DNA of 64,000 nucleotides. It comes from Byssochlamys sp. IMV 00236 (Eukaryota; Ascomycota; Eurotiomycetes; Eurotiales; Thermoascaceae). Numbering within the stretch: position 1 is the first letter of the stretch; the number at the start of each line of letters is the position of its first letter. The stretch is taken from contig MSJH02000698.1 of assembly GCA_001931875.2 (NCBI GenBank), forward strand, positions 124,001 to 188,000. The letters are read 5' to 3'. The translations under genes and the position numbers were made by a program. The notes beneath the pieces were generated by a model. The model was not told where the DNA came from and searched no databases. It saw nothing but the letters and a program-made list of their open reading frames with translations. This document shows, in pieces, positions 53,745 to 64,000 of this stretch.

Positions 53745-55795
53745 TATTGACCGCATGTGCGAAATGAATTGTGGCACCCGGATGATCAAGGCGTTAGGCG
53801 TTGTCCATAGGCAGCATTAGATATTCTATCATAACCGTCCCTGCTGTTCTTCGTGTCTTGCATGGCGCTGCTTTCCGTCCCGGATGTATCTAATTCCTCT
53901 ATACTTCGGGAAGACGTCGGAAGAGCCGCAATATGAATTATTCTACTGCTTTTGTAGCCGGGGCCGCCGCAGCGGTTACCTTTTCCAGACCCGACGGAAC
54001 CCGTGCGCAAGTATGCTGGGTAACGATCAGCCCGTGGAGTAATTATTGATCCAATATTATATTGTATGCTAGCTTGACCTCTCTAGACAACAGAGTCCAT
54101 CTGGCGACTGCGGAGGGGCGCCACGAGGTACGCTATACCCAAACTGCGATCGGACCGGTCGGGCGTGCTGGAGAGTGCGCGGAGGCTGGCAGTCATTGAG
54201 TGTCTCTTCGTTCCCCCTCGTTCGCGCATCCGATTTAGACTACGTGAATGCTGGAGTCGAGCCTCATTCTTCTCTCCTTTCTTTCTTTCTTTTTATTATA
54301 CACTTCTTCTTCGTCTTCTCAACTGTTCCTGTGTTGGCAGGTTCTTGGTTGTGTGTTGTGTTTCTGACTACAGCCCATTCCTGCATCTGGGATATACGTA
54401 TATCGATCCATCTCATCGGTGGACCGTGTGTCCTGGATTTGATAGAGCTAACTAGCCAGCATCTCTCTATCTACAGCCTTTCCTCAACGGGAACATTCCT
54501 CAGATCCCCCTCCTCGCTATCCCTACTCTACGACGACTCCAGCACAGTACCGGTACTCTCTACTTGACGGGATCTCCACGCCAGTCTATCTGCATCACTA
54601 CAAACATACGTGCATACATACAAGATATTATTACATATTACTGCATACTACATACTACATACTACTACATACGTTGAATTACTACTACTACTTCTACTAC
54701 TATTTCGCCAGCCCCCAGCCAGGGCGATCACCCGCGTGCTCAGAAATACTCGCCATCCACGCATCCTCCAGCCTCCCCGTGCAACGCGACGCCAGTTAAT
54801 CCGATCCGGACCAGCGAACTGCCGCAAGGAGAGAAGCCACTCCTTCACAGCTCGAATTTAATTATCGATTCCCAAGAGAGAGACTGACTGAGAGAGAGAG
54901 TGAGAGCGTCCATCGGCTCTGTCCTTGTCTCGCTATCGTCCCTCTCTCTCCCACCAAGTACGCCCGAAAGTCAGATCCTCCACCCTGGACCCTCAACCCG
55001 TCTTATCCCTCTTTCCCCCCCAACCCAAAAAGCATCCGACCTCTGTTCTGTCTCTTGGCTGCTCGATCAAGGTACGTCGATTGACATTTCTTTCTTTCCT
55101 GTCTGCGCTGCATTCTTTTCGTCTCGTGTGTCGCTTTCTTTGCCCGTGCGCGCCTTTCCGATACCCTGCACCCGATCGCTTTCGCCTCCCTAAGCGCCCG
55201 GTTCCGTATCCGGTCCTGCGTGCGCCTCCCCAAACCTCCAAGTCTCGCTCCCATCCTCCATGGATCTTGCCGCGCATCTGTCATCCTCAGGCCTGCTCGA
55301 TCCACGTCTCTGTATTTCATTCTGATCGCTCTGCAGTCGCGTCAGTCCTCCGATCATTTCATCCTGACCGGAGTTTCCTCCCTTCGCGCTTGTGGTCGCC
55401 GTGTCTCCTGAGGCCGCCAGGGCGGAACGCATTCGCCGCCCTCCTGGTGTCGCAGTGCCTCCCAAACCTGCTCCTGTATATTCTCAGTAGCGTCGTTCGA
55501 TCATCAGTCATCACTCTTAGCGACTGTCGACACCCCCATTTTTTTTCCACCAGTTTCACCTCGTCGCGGCTTTCTCGAAGCTGTTTGGTACCACGGGCTC
55601 GACGTGTGGTTTACGCCTCCTGCGCGCCTCATTGTTGCACCCGCGGTGAGATCGTTCACCGCAACACGGTGAACGCACTTTGAGACCGTGGGAAGGAGCT
55701 GTTGGGAGGTTGCGATCACAGAGCTGGTCGTCTTCCCCCCCTCTCTGACGACGACACGAACGGGTTAGCGGTGGCCAGGCTGGTTGCCAGTCACG
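53745..55795. promoter_or_regulatory. Long promoter and leader region of somA
   Basis: About 2 kb upstream of the somA ATG. From about 54160 it is rich in C and T and probably transcribed. A GTACGT donor-like site at 55072 and CTCTGCAG acceptor ending at 55336 could bound a 265-nt leader intron. Several short ATG-started frames would act as uORFs if retained. An 8-bp hairpin lies at 55654-55674. Leader extent is inference. Confidence 0.5.
55654..55674 (+). promoter_or_regulatory. Perfect 8-bp hairpin in the somA leader
   Basis: Arms GTTCACCG (55654-55661) and CGGTGAAC (55667-55674), loop CAACA, ending 121 bases before the ATG. In RNA it would form a stable stem. Confidence 0.6.
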
Positions 55796-58443
55796 ATGAA
55801 TCAAATGAATGTAGGTGGGATGAATCCCGGGGCTGGTGGCCCTGTGGGTGGAATTCCCATGATAAACAGCGCTTCGACGGCCCCCCGCGATGGTGCGATG
55901 CATAACGTCCAGGAGACAATGATCAACCATCTCAACACGTATATCTATGACTACTTTCTCAAGCGGGGTTATCATGACTGCGCCAGGGCGTTGGTGCAAG
56001 ACGAATCGATTAAACTGAACACGGAAGGACCAACAAAGACGAGTCCTGGTCACCGTCGCGATGGTGACGCGAACGGTGTTGACGGCGACACCATGATGGG
56101 AGACAGCAAAGACGGTGAAAAGATCAAAATCCCCGATGATCTACCACGTCCCAACTTGCCAAGCGATAGTCAGCAGTCGTCTTTCCTGCTCGACTGGTTC
56201 AGTCTGTTCTGGGACATCTTCTGGGCCCAGCGCAAGCGGGGCAATAGCAATGATGCTAAACAGTATCTCCAACACACCCAGGTATGTATGAACCACCAGC
56301 TGGATTCGACTACGCGGGCTGACGTTCGTGCCACCAGAACATGATGCGCCTCAGAGAACAGCAGCAAAGTCATCTATTACGCCAACAGCCGATGATGCCT
56401 GGCCAGATGGGTCAGCAGATAATGCGCCGCAATGGCATGGTCCCTAACCTGCAGAAGACGGTTCTGCAGAACAACTCCGCGTTGTACGTGTCCATTTTTA
56501 TTATTATTTTTTTTTCTCTTCCGTCTTATCCCTATCCCCCAGGTGACACTACTTACACACAGGATGAACAGAACCCAGCAGCAAATAGCGCAATTCCAGA
56601 AGCAGCAGATGATGCAGCAGCAGATGCAGCGAGACCAATCCGACATGGATATGAATGGGCACCGCCCGCAGTCCCCGTCCTCGGCTGAGAATGCGCCATC
56701 TCCTTCGAAACGGCCTCGTCTGGAAGGCGCCCACATGAACGGCCAGCAGATGCCGCCCAACGGACGCGGACAGGGACAGGGTATGCCCGGTCACCCGAAC
56801 CCGCAGACTTTGTTGATGCAGAATGGTATCACGCCCGCAAGGATGAATCCGGCACAGTACCAGGCTTTCCAGCAGTCCGGTCCGGCTGCTCAGCAGAAAT
56901 CTATCCAGGTATATGCTCAGAACTTGGCTCTACATCACTCTCGCTCAGCAATGAATAACCAGGGCATGCCGAACGGCTTGATGAATCCCGGTGTGATGCC
57001 GAACCAGGGCGACCTGATGCCAATGCCGGACGGCCAGGGAATGTTGCCAATGGGTGATTTCTACAACGCCAACGGTCAGATGGGTCAGGTCCGCCCTGGA
57101 ATGCAGACACCAGGCGGTCAAAACGGGAACCACGCTCTCCAGGACTATCAGATGCAGCTGATGCTGTTGGAGCAACAGAACAAGCGGCGTTTGATGATGG
57201 CCCGCCAGGAACAAGATAGCATGGCCCGTGCCGACGGCCAGCCTATGCCCGGGCAGCAGGGGTTGCCTCCGGGCACCTCGCCCCAGGGAAGCAGGACCGG
57301 CACGTCTCCGAATCCGAACGAAATGAAACGAGGGACGCCCAAGATGCCGCAGACCGGACTCCCGCCCGGTTCGCCCAGCGCTGGTGACGCCCGTGGATCC
57401 CCGGCTTCCATGAACTTCAACGGCGGTCAGATGCCCCCCGAGATGGGCGGACCCTTCTTTATGAAGAACATGCAGGAGGGCATGATGGGTCCCAACGGAA
57501 TGCGTCCTCCTAGCTCGAACCCGGCTTTCAGCGGTCCTCAGATGGGCCAGCCGATCCAGCAGCATGCCGGAGCTGGAAACCGAGTTCCTGGCGGAAACTG
57601 GCAGCAACAGCAACAGGCCCAGCAGCAGCAGGCCCAGCAAGGCCCGCAGGGTCAGCCTATGGTACCGCAACAGTCCCCTGTCAACCAGCCCCAGGCCGCT
57701 GGTACTCCGCAGGACAGAGCGGGTGCGATGGGACCTCCTCAAGCTCCGGCAGCTGGTGGTGCCAATACTGGACGAACTCAGCCCTCGTCTCCCCAGACCA
57801 GCGGTGCGCCGCCAACGCCGCAGCAGGCGAATAAGCCACCCCCCAAGGGCAAGAAGGATACCAAGGATAGCAGAAAGGTACCGTATCCCCCATGACACCC
57901 ACCCTCTTCCCCCATTATGTTATCTGTATTGAGCCCGATCCTAGCGTCCGAAGAAGGGAACGGCTGCCGCGAATGCGAACGCCGCTTCATCTGCTTCATC
58001 TGAAGCGGAACCGCCCCCAACCCCCACCCCATCTACGCCAATTACTCCCCAGCATCCTAACTCCTTTAACAAGGCCGGTGGAACGAATGTCACGAATGCT
58101 GCTCCCCAGCAACCGACATCCGCCCCGGCGCCGCAGCCTATGGCTCAGCAACAGCCTGATCCCAGCCAGCAGTCGTTTAACGACCTCAATATCCCGGATG
58201 TACGTATATCTGATGCACAGATTCATCTGTGCGTCCTTGTTTTATCAGAAGGATAATGACTGACTGGTTTGACAGCCTTCAACATTCAATCTGGACTTTA
58301 GCGCTCTGGAGAACCCCGATATCCTGGAGAACTTCGATTTTGATACCTTCCTGAACACGGATGCCGACACCGCCGGTTTTGGGTTCGACCCCAACGTATA
58401 TCCCACGGATGGTGTCGAAACAGGCGCGGGCGATAGCTTATAG
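55796..58443 (+). CDS. somA: SomA, LisH-domain regulator (yeast Flo8 homologue)
   Basis: LisH transcription regulator acting below cAMP-PKA; in Aspergillus SomA works with PtaB in conidiation, adhesion and biofilm formation. Five exons code 789 aa: 55796-56281, 56338-56483, 56563-57877, 57945-58199, 58276-58443; introns 56, 79, 67 and 76 nt. The ATG at 55796 is the first in frame. LisH domain about 42-72 (MINHLNTYIYDYFLKRGYHD, CARALVQ), followed by the conserved SSFLLDWFSLFWDIFWAQRK block typical of Flo8/SomA. Then come long Gln/Met/Pro/Gly-rich low-complexity regions with SPSKRPRLEG as a possible nuclear signal, a Lys-rich KGKKDTKDSRKRPKKG joined across intron 3, and an acidic C-terminus (STFNLDFSALENPDILENFD) that looks like an activation domain. 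Exon joins are supported by frame and by these blocks. Confidence 0.93.
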
Positions 58444-61347
58444 GCGGAGCGGAGCACATAATTCTCTGGAAAAAAAAACCACCGAAATCACATTATACCC
58501 AAACTTGTACATTTCTTCTTCCCTTTCTCCTTAGCCTCGATTCCGCCTTTTTCACTCCGCTTCTCCGTTCGTCTTCGCTGCGAGAGGGTTGGATTGATCT
58601 TGGGGTTGGCGTTGTGTATCTTTTTCTTTTCGTCTATTCTGCGCGTCAATATCTCCGCCGACATATTATATTCGTTTTGTGAAGAGGGACGGGCATGGAG
58701 CGGGGTATCAATAGTTTCTTTGGTCCCCTAACCTTTAATACCCGCGATGTATCTGTGACCTGTTTCCACGTCTTGTCTGTTACTTGTGCTCATTTTCTAA
58801 ACGGCGCCTATATTTCCGGCATTAGTTATTTGCGCTCCGTCCATGGGTCGCTTGACCGCCTTGCGCTATAATTATTTTTTTTTTTTTTTCCTTGTTCTTC
58901 ATTGCGCTCTTCCTTAGAAAATTCGTCGTTTCGCGGAAAGCTTTTAAGAATCACGGGCAGGTGGTGTTTTCGAGGACGGCGTCCGTGCGGGGAGCGAGAA
59001 GAGGGAGCGATTTATCTCACGATTTGATATTTCGCTTCCTGTTGCAGCATCTGCAGAACGGCATCATCTCGTTGCATTTTACTTTACTTTCCAGTTTGGT
59101 TACGAAGGTCAGCAGAGGGTACCTTGGAAAAAGGGAGACCCGGGGGGGCAGACGCCTCTTGGGGTAATTTCCTTTTGCATTGGCGAAATAATTATTTTGT
59201 TAACGTTCTCTCCATCTATCCCTTTTTGAACTGGTAGTTCGAAACGACTCACCCAGGACAAAACCTCTTCTTTATTCTTAACGCTTTTCTCTTCTTTCCC
59301 TACACCCACTCCCATGGACATCACATCCTTTTTGGCATCAGTCAGATACCATGTTACGCACTTTTTCCATTTCCACTTTAACCTTTCCTTTCCTCATGGT
59401 CTTCTTTTTCTATTTATGTGTTTAATTTTTCCCTCTCATTTCATATTGCTTTAAAATTCTTGTTTTTTCTTATCTGCTTAACCAACTGAATGGGGAATGC
59501 GCCTCGGAATGTGCCTTTTTCGTCTTTCTATCCTATCCCATCCTCTTCCATCGTACCGACCGGCTCTCCAATTGTGCCAATGAATGCTTAAGCTCTCAGC
59601 AATTCAATTCCAAACCAATTTCAATCTTCAATCCAGACATAGCATCATATCGTATTATATTATATTATATTGTCTAGTTTAATGCTAGTCAATGTACTCG
59701 CCCCATAATCGGATCGGATCCTATTCCGCTTAACTCAAATTGGCAAAACCAGTAATCGAGTTAGGTATGTTAAAAAAAAGATTGTTGAAGTCGTAACTAC
59801 CTGATTTAGATATCACCTGAACAAAAATCTACAACATCATAGAGCATTATAGAACATTGATCGCTCTGCATTAAAAGTTATTGGACGAGGATCCATGCTA
59901 GAATCGCAGTCTGCGGACTAAGTTATAATAAATAACTGTTGCTCTAGCTAGCGTGATTCTTTTCCTTCGTGGCTTTCTTTTAATCACAATATCGATATTG
60001 GGGAAATTGCAGAAATCCGAATACCTATAGATGCCTTGCGTAGCATTGTCGAAATTAGAAAACGGGCCTGAAAGTAGAAACTACTCAAGATCCAATAACA
60101 ACATCAAGGTAAGATCAGTCCTATTTACTTCTGCCAGGCAATTGACAGCGCATCAAGCCACGGCTGTGTCGTGGCTTGCGGGCGAAAAGCAAGATATTGC
60201 AGATGGCCTTAAGATAAGGCTGAGACGATGCAGTTAGTACATAATTTGCGCCTATGCAAACAAGAGCCGTGTGAGAAAGTTAGGAACCGGAACGCCTTAT
60301 TTGTGGCTGATCGTGGAGACCTTAACTCTCTCATCCTGTTGTCCAACGGGCTTGGGGGAGGCCGCACACAATCTGAAGTTATTTTCGGCTGCCAAGAGTA
60401 GAAAGAAACATCGAGATATAGTAAGGTAAGTATGGCTCCCCAGACAGTTGACCATGGTCTGCTCGCTAAGATTCTTCTTGGCCCGATGGTGTGCATCAAC
60501 ATTGGGTCCCGCCTCCGGTTGCTGGAGCATAAAATCTAAGGACCTGGATTCTCTACTGAACCATAGATGTAGAGAGGAGAGATGAGGTATGACATGACTC
60601 GTGTAGGGCGTTGCCAGATGGAGTATAATTATCTAAATTAATAGTTTAGGGCAACCTGTCTAAGACTGTAAGTAAAGCGAAAGAAACCACATCCAAGGTT
60701 CTAAGTACTTACAAGGTTAGGTTCGCTTCAGCCTCCACCATCCTCTTCTGTCGACTCCCGACTCGCGAACCAGACGTTATCCGAGATCGAACATGGGGAT
60801 GGTGAGACAGTTTTCCGTCTGAGCCGCCTTGTCAGTCGTCTATTCGTCTCCCTGTGAGGCTGGGTGGGAATGATTCCAGGAACTCCAGACATGCTAGACT
60901 GCGTCCGGCAGTGGTTGCGAGGGTCGACGATTCGTCAGATCGTATAAAATCTCCGCGCCAGAAAACTCCATCATCGGCTATGATGCTCCAGAGCCACTCA
61001 CGATGGCTCGGCTCGGACGTCTCCACGCATCATCTACTCCGTGGCCGAACCCGCAACGGAGTCGGAGTCTCTGATGGGCTCCGATCGTTGTAACTCTGCG
61101 CGCGCCGAGATGGTTAAAGCCTGTGCCATTCGCTCTCTCGGTCTCGATAACAAAAGATCAGCTGCTGACCAGTGTGACCCCAGTTGGATATATTCTACCT
61201 AATCTGTCTATGGGATATCCGACGGTGCGGGAAAGTATATAATAATATAACGGTCCTCCACACATTACCGGATCTGTCTTTTCTTTCCCTGTGGTTTGCA
61301 GCCACGCTCCTTGCGCCAGATCTTCTTTTCTATTTGTATCTCATACA
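58444..61347. other. Intergenic region of 2.9 kb
   Basis: The left ~700 bases are T-rich and probably the somA 3' UTR. A 9-bp hairpin lies at 60154-60178. Short open frames (for example near 60031 and 60854) have no recognisable domain. The right end is the promoter of the RTA1-like gene. Confidence 0.45.
60154..60178. repeat. Perfect 9-bp inverted repeat, 7-nt loop
   Basis: Arms CAAGCCACG (60154-60162) and CGTGGCTTG (60170-60178), loop GCTGTGT. It lies in intergenic DNA with no gene within 1 kb. Confidence 0.9.
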
Positions 61348-62412
61348 ATGTCGTTCGCAGAGAAGAAGGCGCTGAGCCTGACCTGCCATGCGCTCATTCC
61401 TGGCATTGATCCTCCCTACGGGTATCAACCATCCCTAGCCGCGGGAATTGTTTTCTGCGTGCTTTTTGGGCTGTCGATGCTTGTACATACAGTTCAGGCT
61501 CTATGGAAGAGGAATTGGTGGTGTTTCACCTTTGTGGTCGGATGCATCAGTGAGTGAGCGCTTGTTGTACATACATACTTACATACATATATCTTGAACA
61601 CGACGGACTGACTCGGTATAATACTTAGCGGAAGTATTGGGATGGGCAGCCAGGACATGGTCCTCTCAATGCCCCTATAACGGCAATGCCTTTTTGATGC
61701 AGATATCCACATTGATCATAGGTACGATGCTTCCAAGAAGAAATCAATTAACCAACCCTTCCTTGCCAGTCTCTCTCGTTCATGACCGGTTCCGCTGACA
61801 TTCGAATTAGCACCGACATTCTTCACGGCCGGTATATATGTGCTTCTGGGGCGTTTTATTCAGATCTTCGGACGTAACTCCTCCGTCCTCAGTCCCGCCA
61901 TGTATCTCTGGATCTTCTGCACCTGCGATGTGGTCTCCCTCGTCGTCCAAGCCATCGGAGGTGGTATTGCTTCGTCCGAATCAAACCAAAACACAAGCAC
62001 CAAACCGGGAACCGATATAATGGTCGCAGGTATCATCTTCCAACTAGCCTCCATCACCATCTTCGTGGCTTGCGCTGCGGACTTTTTCCGTCGCGTGCTG
62101 CGCCATCACCGTCTGAGCTCCATGAGCGGCACCGTCGTCCCCTTGATGGCAGCCATGGCCTTCTCCATCACCTGCATCTATATCCGAAGTATCTACCGAA
62201 CAATCGAGCTGCTCCAGGGCTGGTCCGGATATCTAATCACCCACGAGCGATTCTTCATCGCTCTCGACGGAGCCATGATGGCGCCCGCCGTCGCTATTTT
62301 CAACTTCATCCATCCGGGCTGGTTCATCCCGTCTCAGAAAACCGTCTCCGTCGACGTCGGTCAGGAGATGTCTTCTAAATCCAGTGAACGGCCTGTGTTC
62401 AACGATGCATAG
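61348..62412 (+). CDS. RTA1-family membrane protein (lipid-translocating exporter type)
   Basis: Fungal seven-TM RTA1-domain protein, 298 aa; yeast relatives include Rta1, Rsb1 and Pug1, linked to resistance to aminocholesterol, sphingoid-base release and porphyrin transport. Exons 61348-61549, 61629-61721, 61811-62412; introns 79 and 89 nt, both phase 1. Motifs: PSLAAGIVFCVLFGLSMLVH, EVLGWAARTWSS, FLMQISTLIIAPTFFTAGIY joined across intron 2, LLGRFIQIFG, FCTCDVVSLVVQAIGGGIAS, IIFQLASITIFVACAADFF and IYIRSIYRTIELLQGWSGYL with ALDGAMM. These are the conserved RTA1 blocks in order. The N-terminus is extracellular-type and short; the C-terminus is a Ser-rich cytosolic tail. Substrate unknown. Confidence 0.92.
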
Positions 62413-63420
62413 ACCGACCTAATTCTTCCTACGCACTTATCTCACTCTCTCTTCTTCCCTTCCCTTTTTTCCATTGATATTCGAATTACGAGGTTTTGCT
62501 GAGGTCTTGCTTTTCCCATGAACAATCTCAGCGCCCCCTTTCCCTTTTTCTTTCTCATTGCATAACTACGTACCTACATATACACCATATAGCTTTTCCT
62601 TTCATCGTTACATGATTTTTTTTTTTTCTCATGATACCTGACTTAAGTTCAAGTTCTGATTCCTCATTTGCATATACCATGGCGCAACGGAGCCCTTCTT
62701 TTTTTCTTTCTTTTTTTCTTGTTTTTTCTCTCATATTATATATTATATATCATATTGACAATGTTTAGTTACTTACTATATATCGGATAAAATAAAGTTC
62801 CGAGTTTTTCACGCCCTGCTATGTTTACAATTATTTCCCGCATTATCTAGAAGATGTTGGAATTACTCTTGAATAATTTTTACTGGTTTCTTTTCCTATT
62901 CTCTTGGGTTTTGTGGTGATTTGTTAAACTAGTGAGTGAGTGAGTGCCTGATAACTATATTGAAGAATTGGGATATGGGTAACTGGTTACTTTGATATCT
63001 ATTTCTCGCCTGGCAAGTACAAGTACGGTACAATACATACATCAATTCTGGATAACATCATCAACAGAAAAGAGAAAAATAAATAAAAGAAAAGAAGACA
63101 AGACAGCATTTTTCTTCCCCAACCCCAGTCCCTGCTGGTCATCCTGGCGCCGTTTCGCTCCTTTCGCCAACGCTATCACCAAATGTAAAACTTTAAGTCA
63201 CATAGAGCAACGAAGATATAAGAGAATAAGGCTTCATTGGATACCCCTGACAATGTGACAAGGAGACCAATCAAAGAAATTTGAACAAGAAACTAAAGCT
63301 GAAACACACCGTGCAAGGTTCAGAGGCTTTATATTGATCGAGAGATTGGGTCTCGCACAAGTGGCTCCTTTACCCGGCCTGAAATTTACTGTCGTTTTCA
63401 TCTTTCCTGGGCGAAAATGT
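62413..63420. other. Intergenic between convergent genes
   Basis: T-rich 3' flank of the RTA1-like gene and 3' flank of the last gene. It includes poly-T runs near 62610-62730 and a GTGA tetranucleotide tract near 62932-62946. No coding was recognised. Confidence 0.5.
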
Positions 63421-64000
63421 TCATACACCGTCCACCCCCTCAATCCATCCAAAGGTCGCACCGATAACCACAGTGGCCGTGGCCCAGATCGCACCCCAGC
63501 CTGCCGCACCTTCGACATCCACGCCCTTGACCGTGCCCGCAACCTGAACGATCGTGTTCACGAGCACGACGACTGCCAGGAGTGACGTGCGCGACACCAG
63601 AATCTTCGTCTTGGGGAAGAATGAACCCCACGTCTTGCGGTACAATTGACTGATGAGAAACTCCCCCTCAACAACGGCATCTGCTTTGGTCGCATCGGGC
63701 GCATCGGTCCATCCGGTAGAACTAACGAAGAGGAAATCGCGCGCAGCATAGCCCAGCGGAATCAGAGTCAAGAACAGCACGGGCAGACCGGCAGGGCCAG
63801 CGTGGGCGGTGCGAATGTCGGGGATATCCTCAAAGTGCACGACCAGGAAAGCTGGGAGCCATGTCGAGAAGCTGATATATAAAAACACTGCGTAGATAGC
63901 GGACGCCGCAACGGAGGTGTAGATCGCGGTCGGAATGTCCTGAAGGATCGAGCGGTTGTTGACAGCGTGCACCGGGGCATTGGTCAGGTTATGCACCCAT
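63421..64000 (-). CDS. Fungal integral membrane protein, C-terminal part (cut by window end)
   Basis: The frame is open to the right edge, so the N-terminus lies outside; about 193 residues are visible. They start VHNLTNAPVHAVNNRSILQD and contain four hydrophobic segments: AIYTSVAASAIYAVFLYISF, then TWLPAFLVVHF; PAGLPVLFLTLIPLGYAARD; TSLLAVVVLVNTIVQVAGTV; and GWGAIWATATVVIGATFGWI. The charged loop TGWTDAPDATKADAVVEGEF and FFPKTKILVSR lie between the second and third. It looks like a conserved filamentous-fungal protein of unknown function. The stop TGA is at 63421-63423. No intron is needed in the visible part. Confidence 0.7.
   Translation of the reverse strand, partial: WVHNLTNAPVHAVNNRSILQDIPTAIYTSVAASAIYAVFLYISFSTWLPAFLVVHFEDIPDIRTAHAGPAGLPVLFLTLIPLGYAARDFLFVSSTGWTDAPDATKADAVVEGEFLISQLYRKTWGSFFPKTKILVSRTSLLAVVVLVNTIVQVAGTVKGVDVEGAAGWGAIWATATVVIGATFGWIEGVDGV

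Noticed and set aside
55003..55683. Several long open frames on both strands in the somA leader
   Set aside because: Low-complexity translations of C/T-rich leader sequence (Ser/Pro/Leu/Arg), overlapping on both strands, without a domain.

Overview
The window is nuclear DNA of a filamentous ascomycete, very probably Aspergillus or a close relative in the Eurotiales. The reasons are the short introns (about 43-235 nt, mostly 50-90, GT-AG), intron-split conserved genes on both strands, and Aspergillus-type proteins: a SomA/Flo8-type LisH regulator, a Clr5-domain protein, an RTA1-family protein and a secreted Gly/Ser-rich GPI-type protein. No bacterial, viral or CRISPR features were seen. The species cannot be fixed from sequence alone. 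There is one 20-base assembly gap at 49900-49919.

Layout, left to right. 1-12 kb: a truncated oxysterol-binding protein (+), a Mss51-like MYND protein (+), two small secreted GPI-type proteins (-), and an 8-exon malic enzyme (-). 12-23 kb: a PTS1-bearing quinone oxidoreductase (-) and a Clr5-domain protein (-), set in long non-coding stretches. 22.7-28.9 kb: the single-exon Swr1 chromatin remodeller (-), divergent from a complex I NDUFB8-like subunit (+). 29.8-38 kb: a Munc13-like MUN/C2 protein (+), convergent with a mitochondrial RidA/Mmf1 protein (-), then a conserved unknown protein with three Arg-Cys-Pro motifs (-). 39.8-47 kb: adenine phosphoribosyltransferase (+), a multi-spanning membrane protein (+), and an EDEM/Mnl1-type GH47 protein with a PA domain (-). 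47.7-53.7 kb: a two-TM Ser/Asn-rich protein (-), the U5 snRNP 40K WD protein (-), and divergent from it the TRAPP subunit Bet3 (+). 55.8-64 kb: SomA (+) with a long leader, an RTA1-family membrane protein (+), and a membrane protein cut by the window end (-).

The genes are mostly unrelated housekeeping genes and there is no obvious biosynthetic cluster. Mitochondrial function recurs (Mss51-like, NDUFB8, RidA, malic enzyme), and so do the secretory pathway and surface (EDEM, Bet3, the Munc13-like protein, the oxysterol-binding protein, SomA as an adhesion regulator, GPI-type proteins).

Exon coordinates were worked out by hand from splice signals and reading-frame continuity. For every complete multi-exon gene the summed exon length is divisible by three. 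Most interesting for follow-up: a 9-nt micro-exon in bet3 and a 14-nt micro-exon in the RidA gene, a C-terminal SKL on the oxidoreductase, the Arg-Cys-Pro protein, several perfect hairpins between genes, and the structured leader of somA. I did not find a clearly new multi-gene system.
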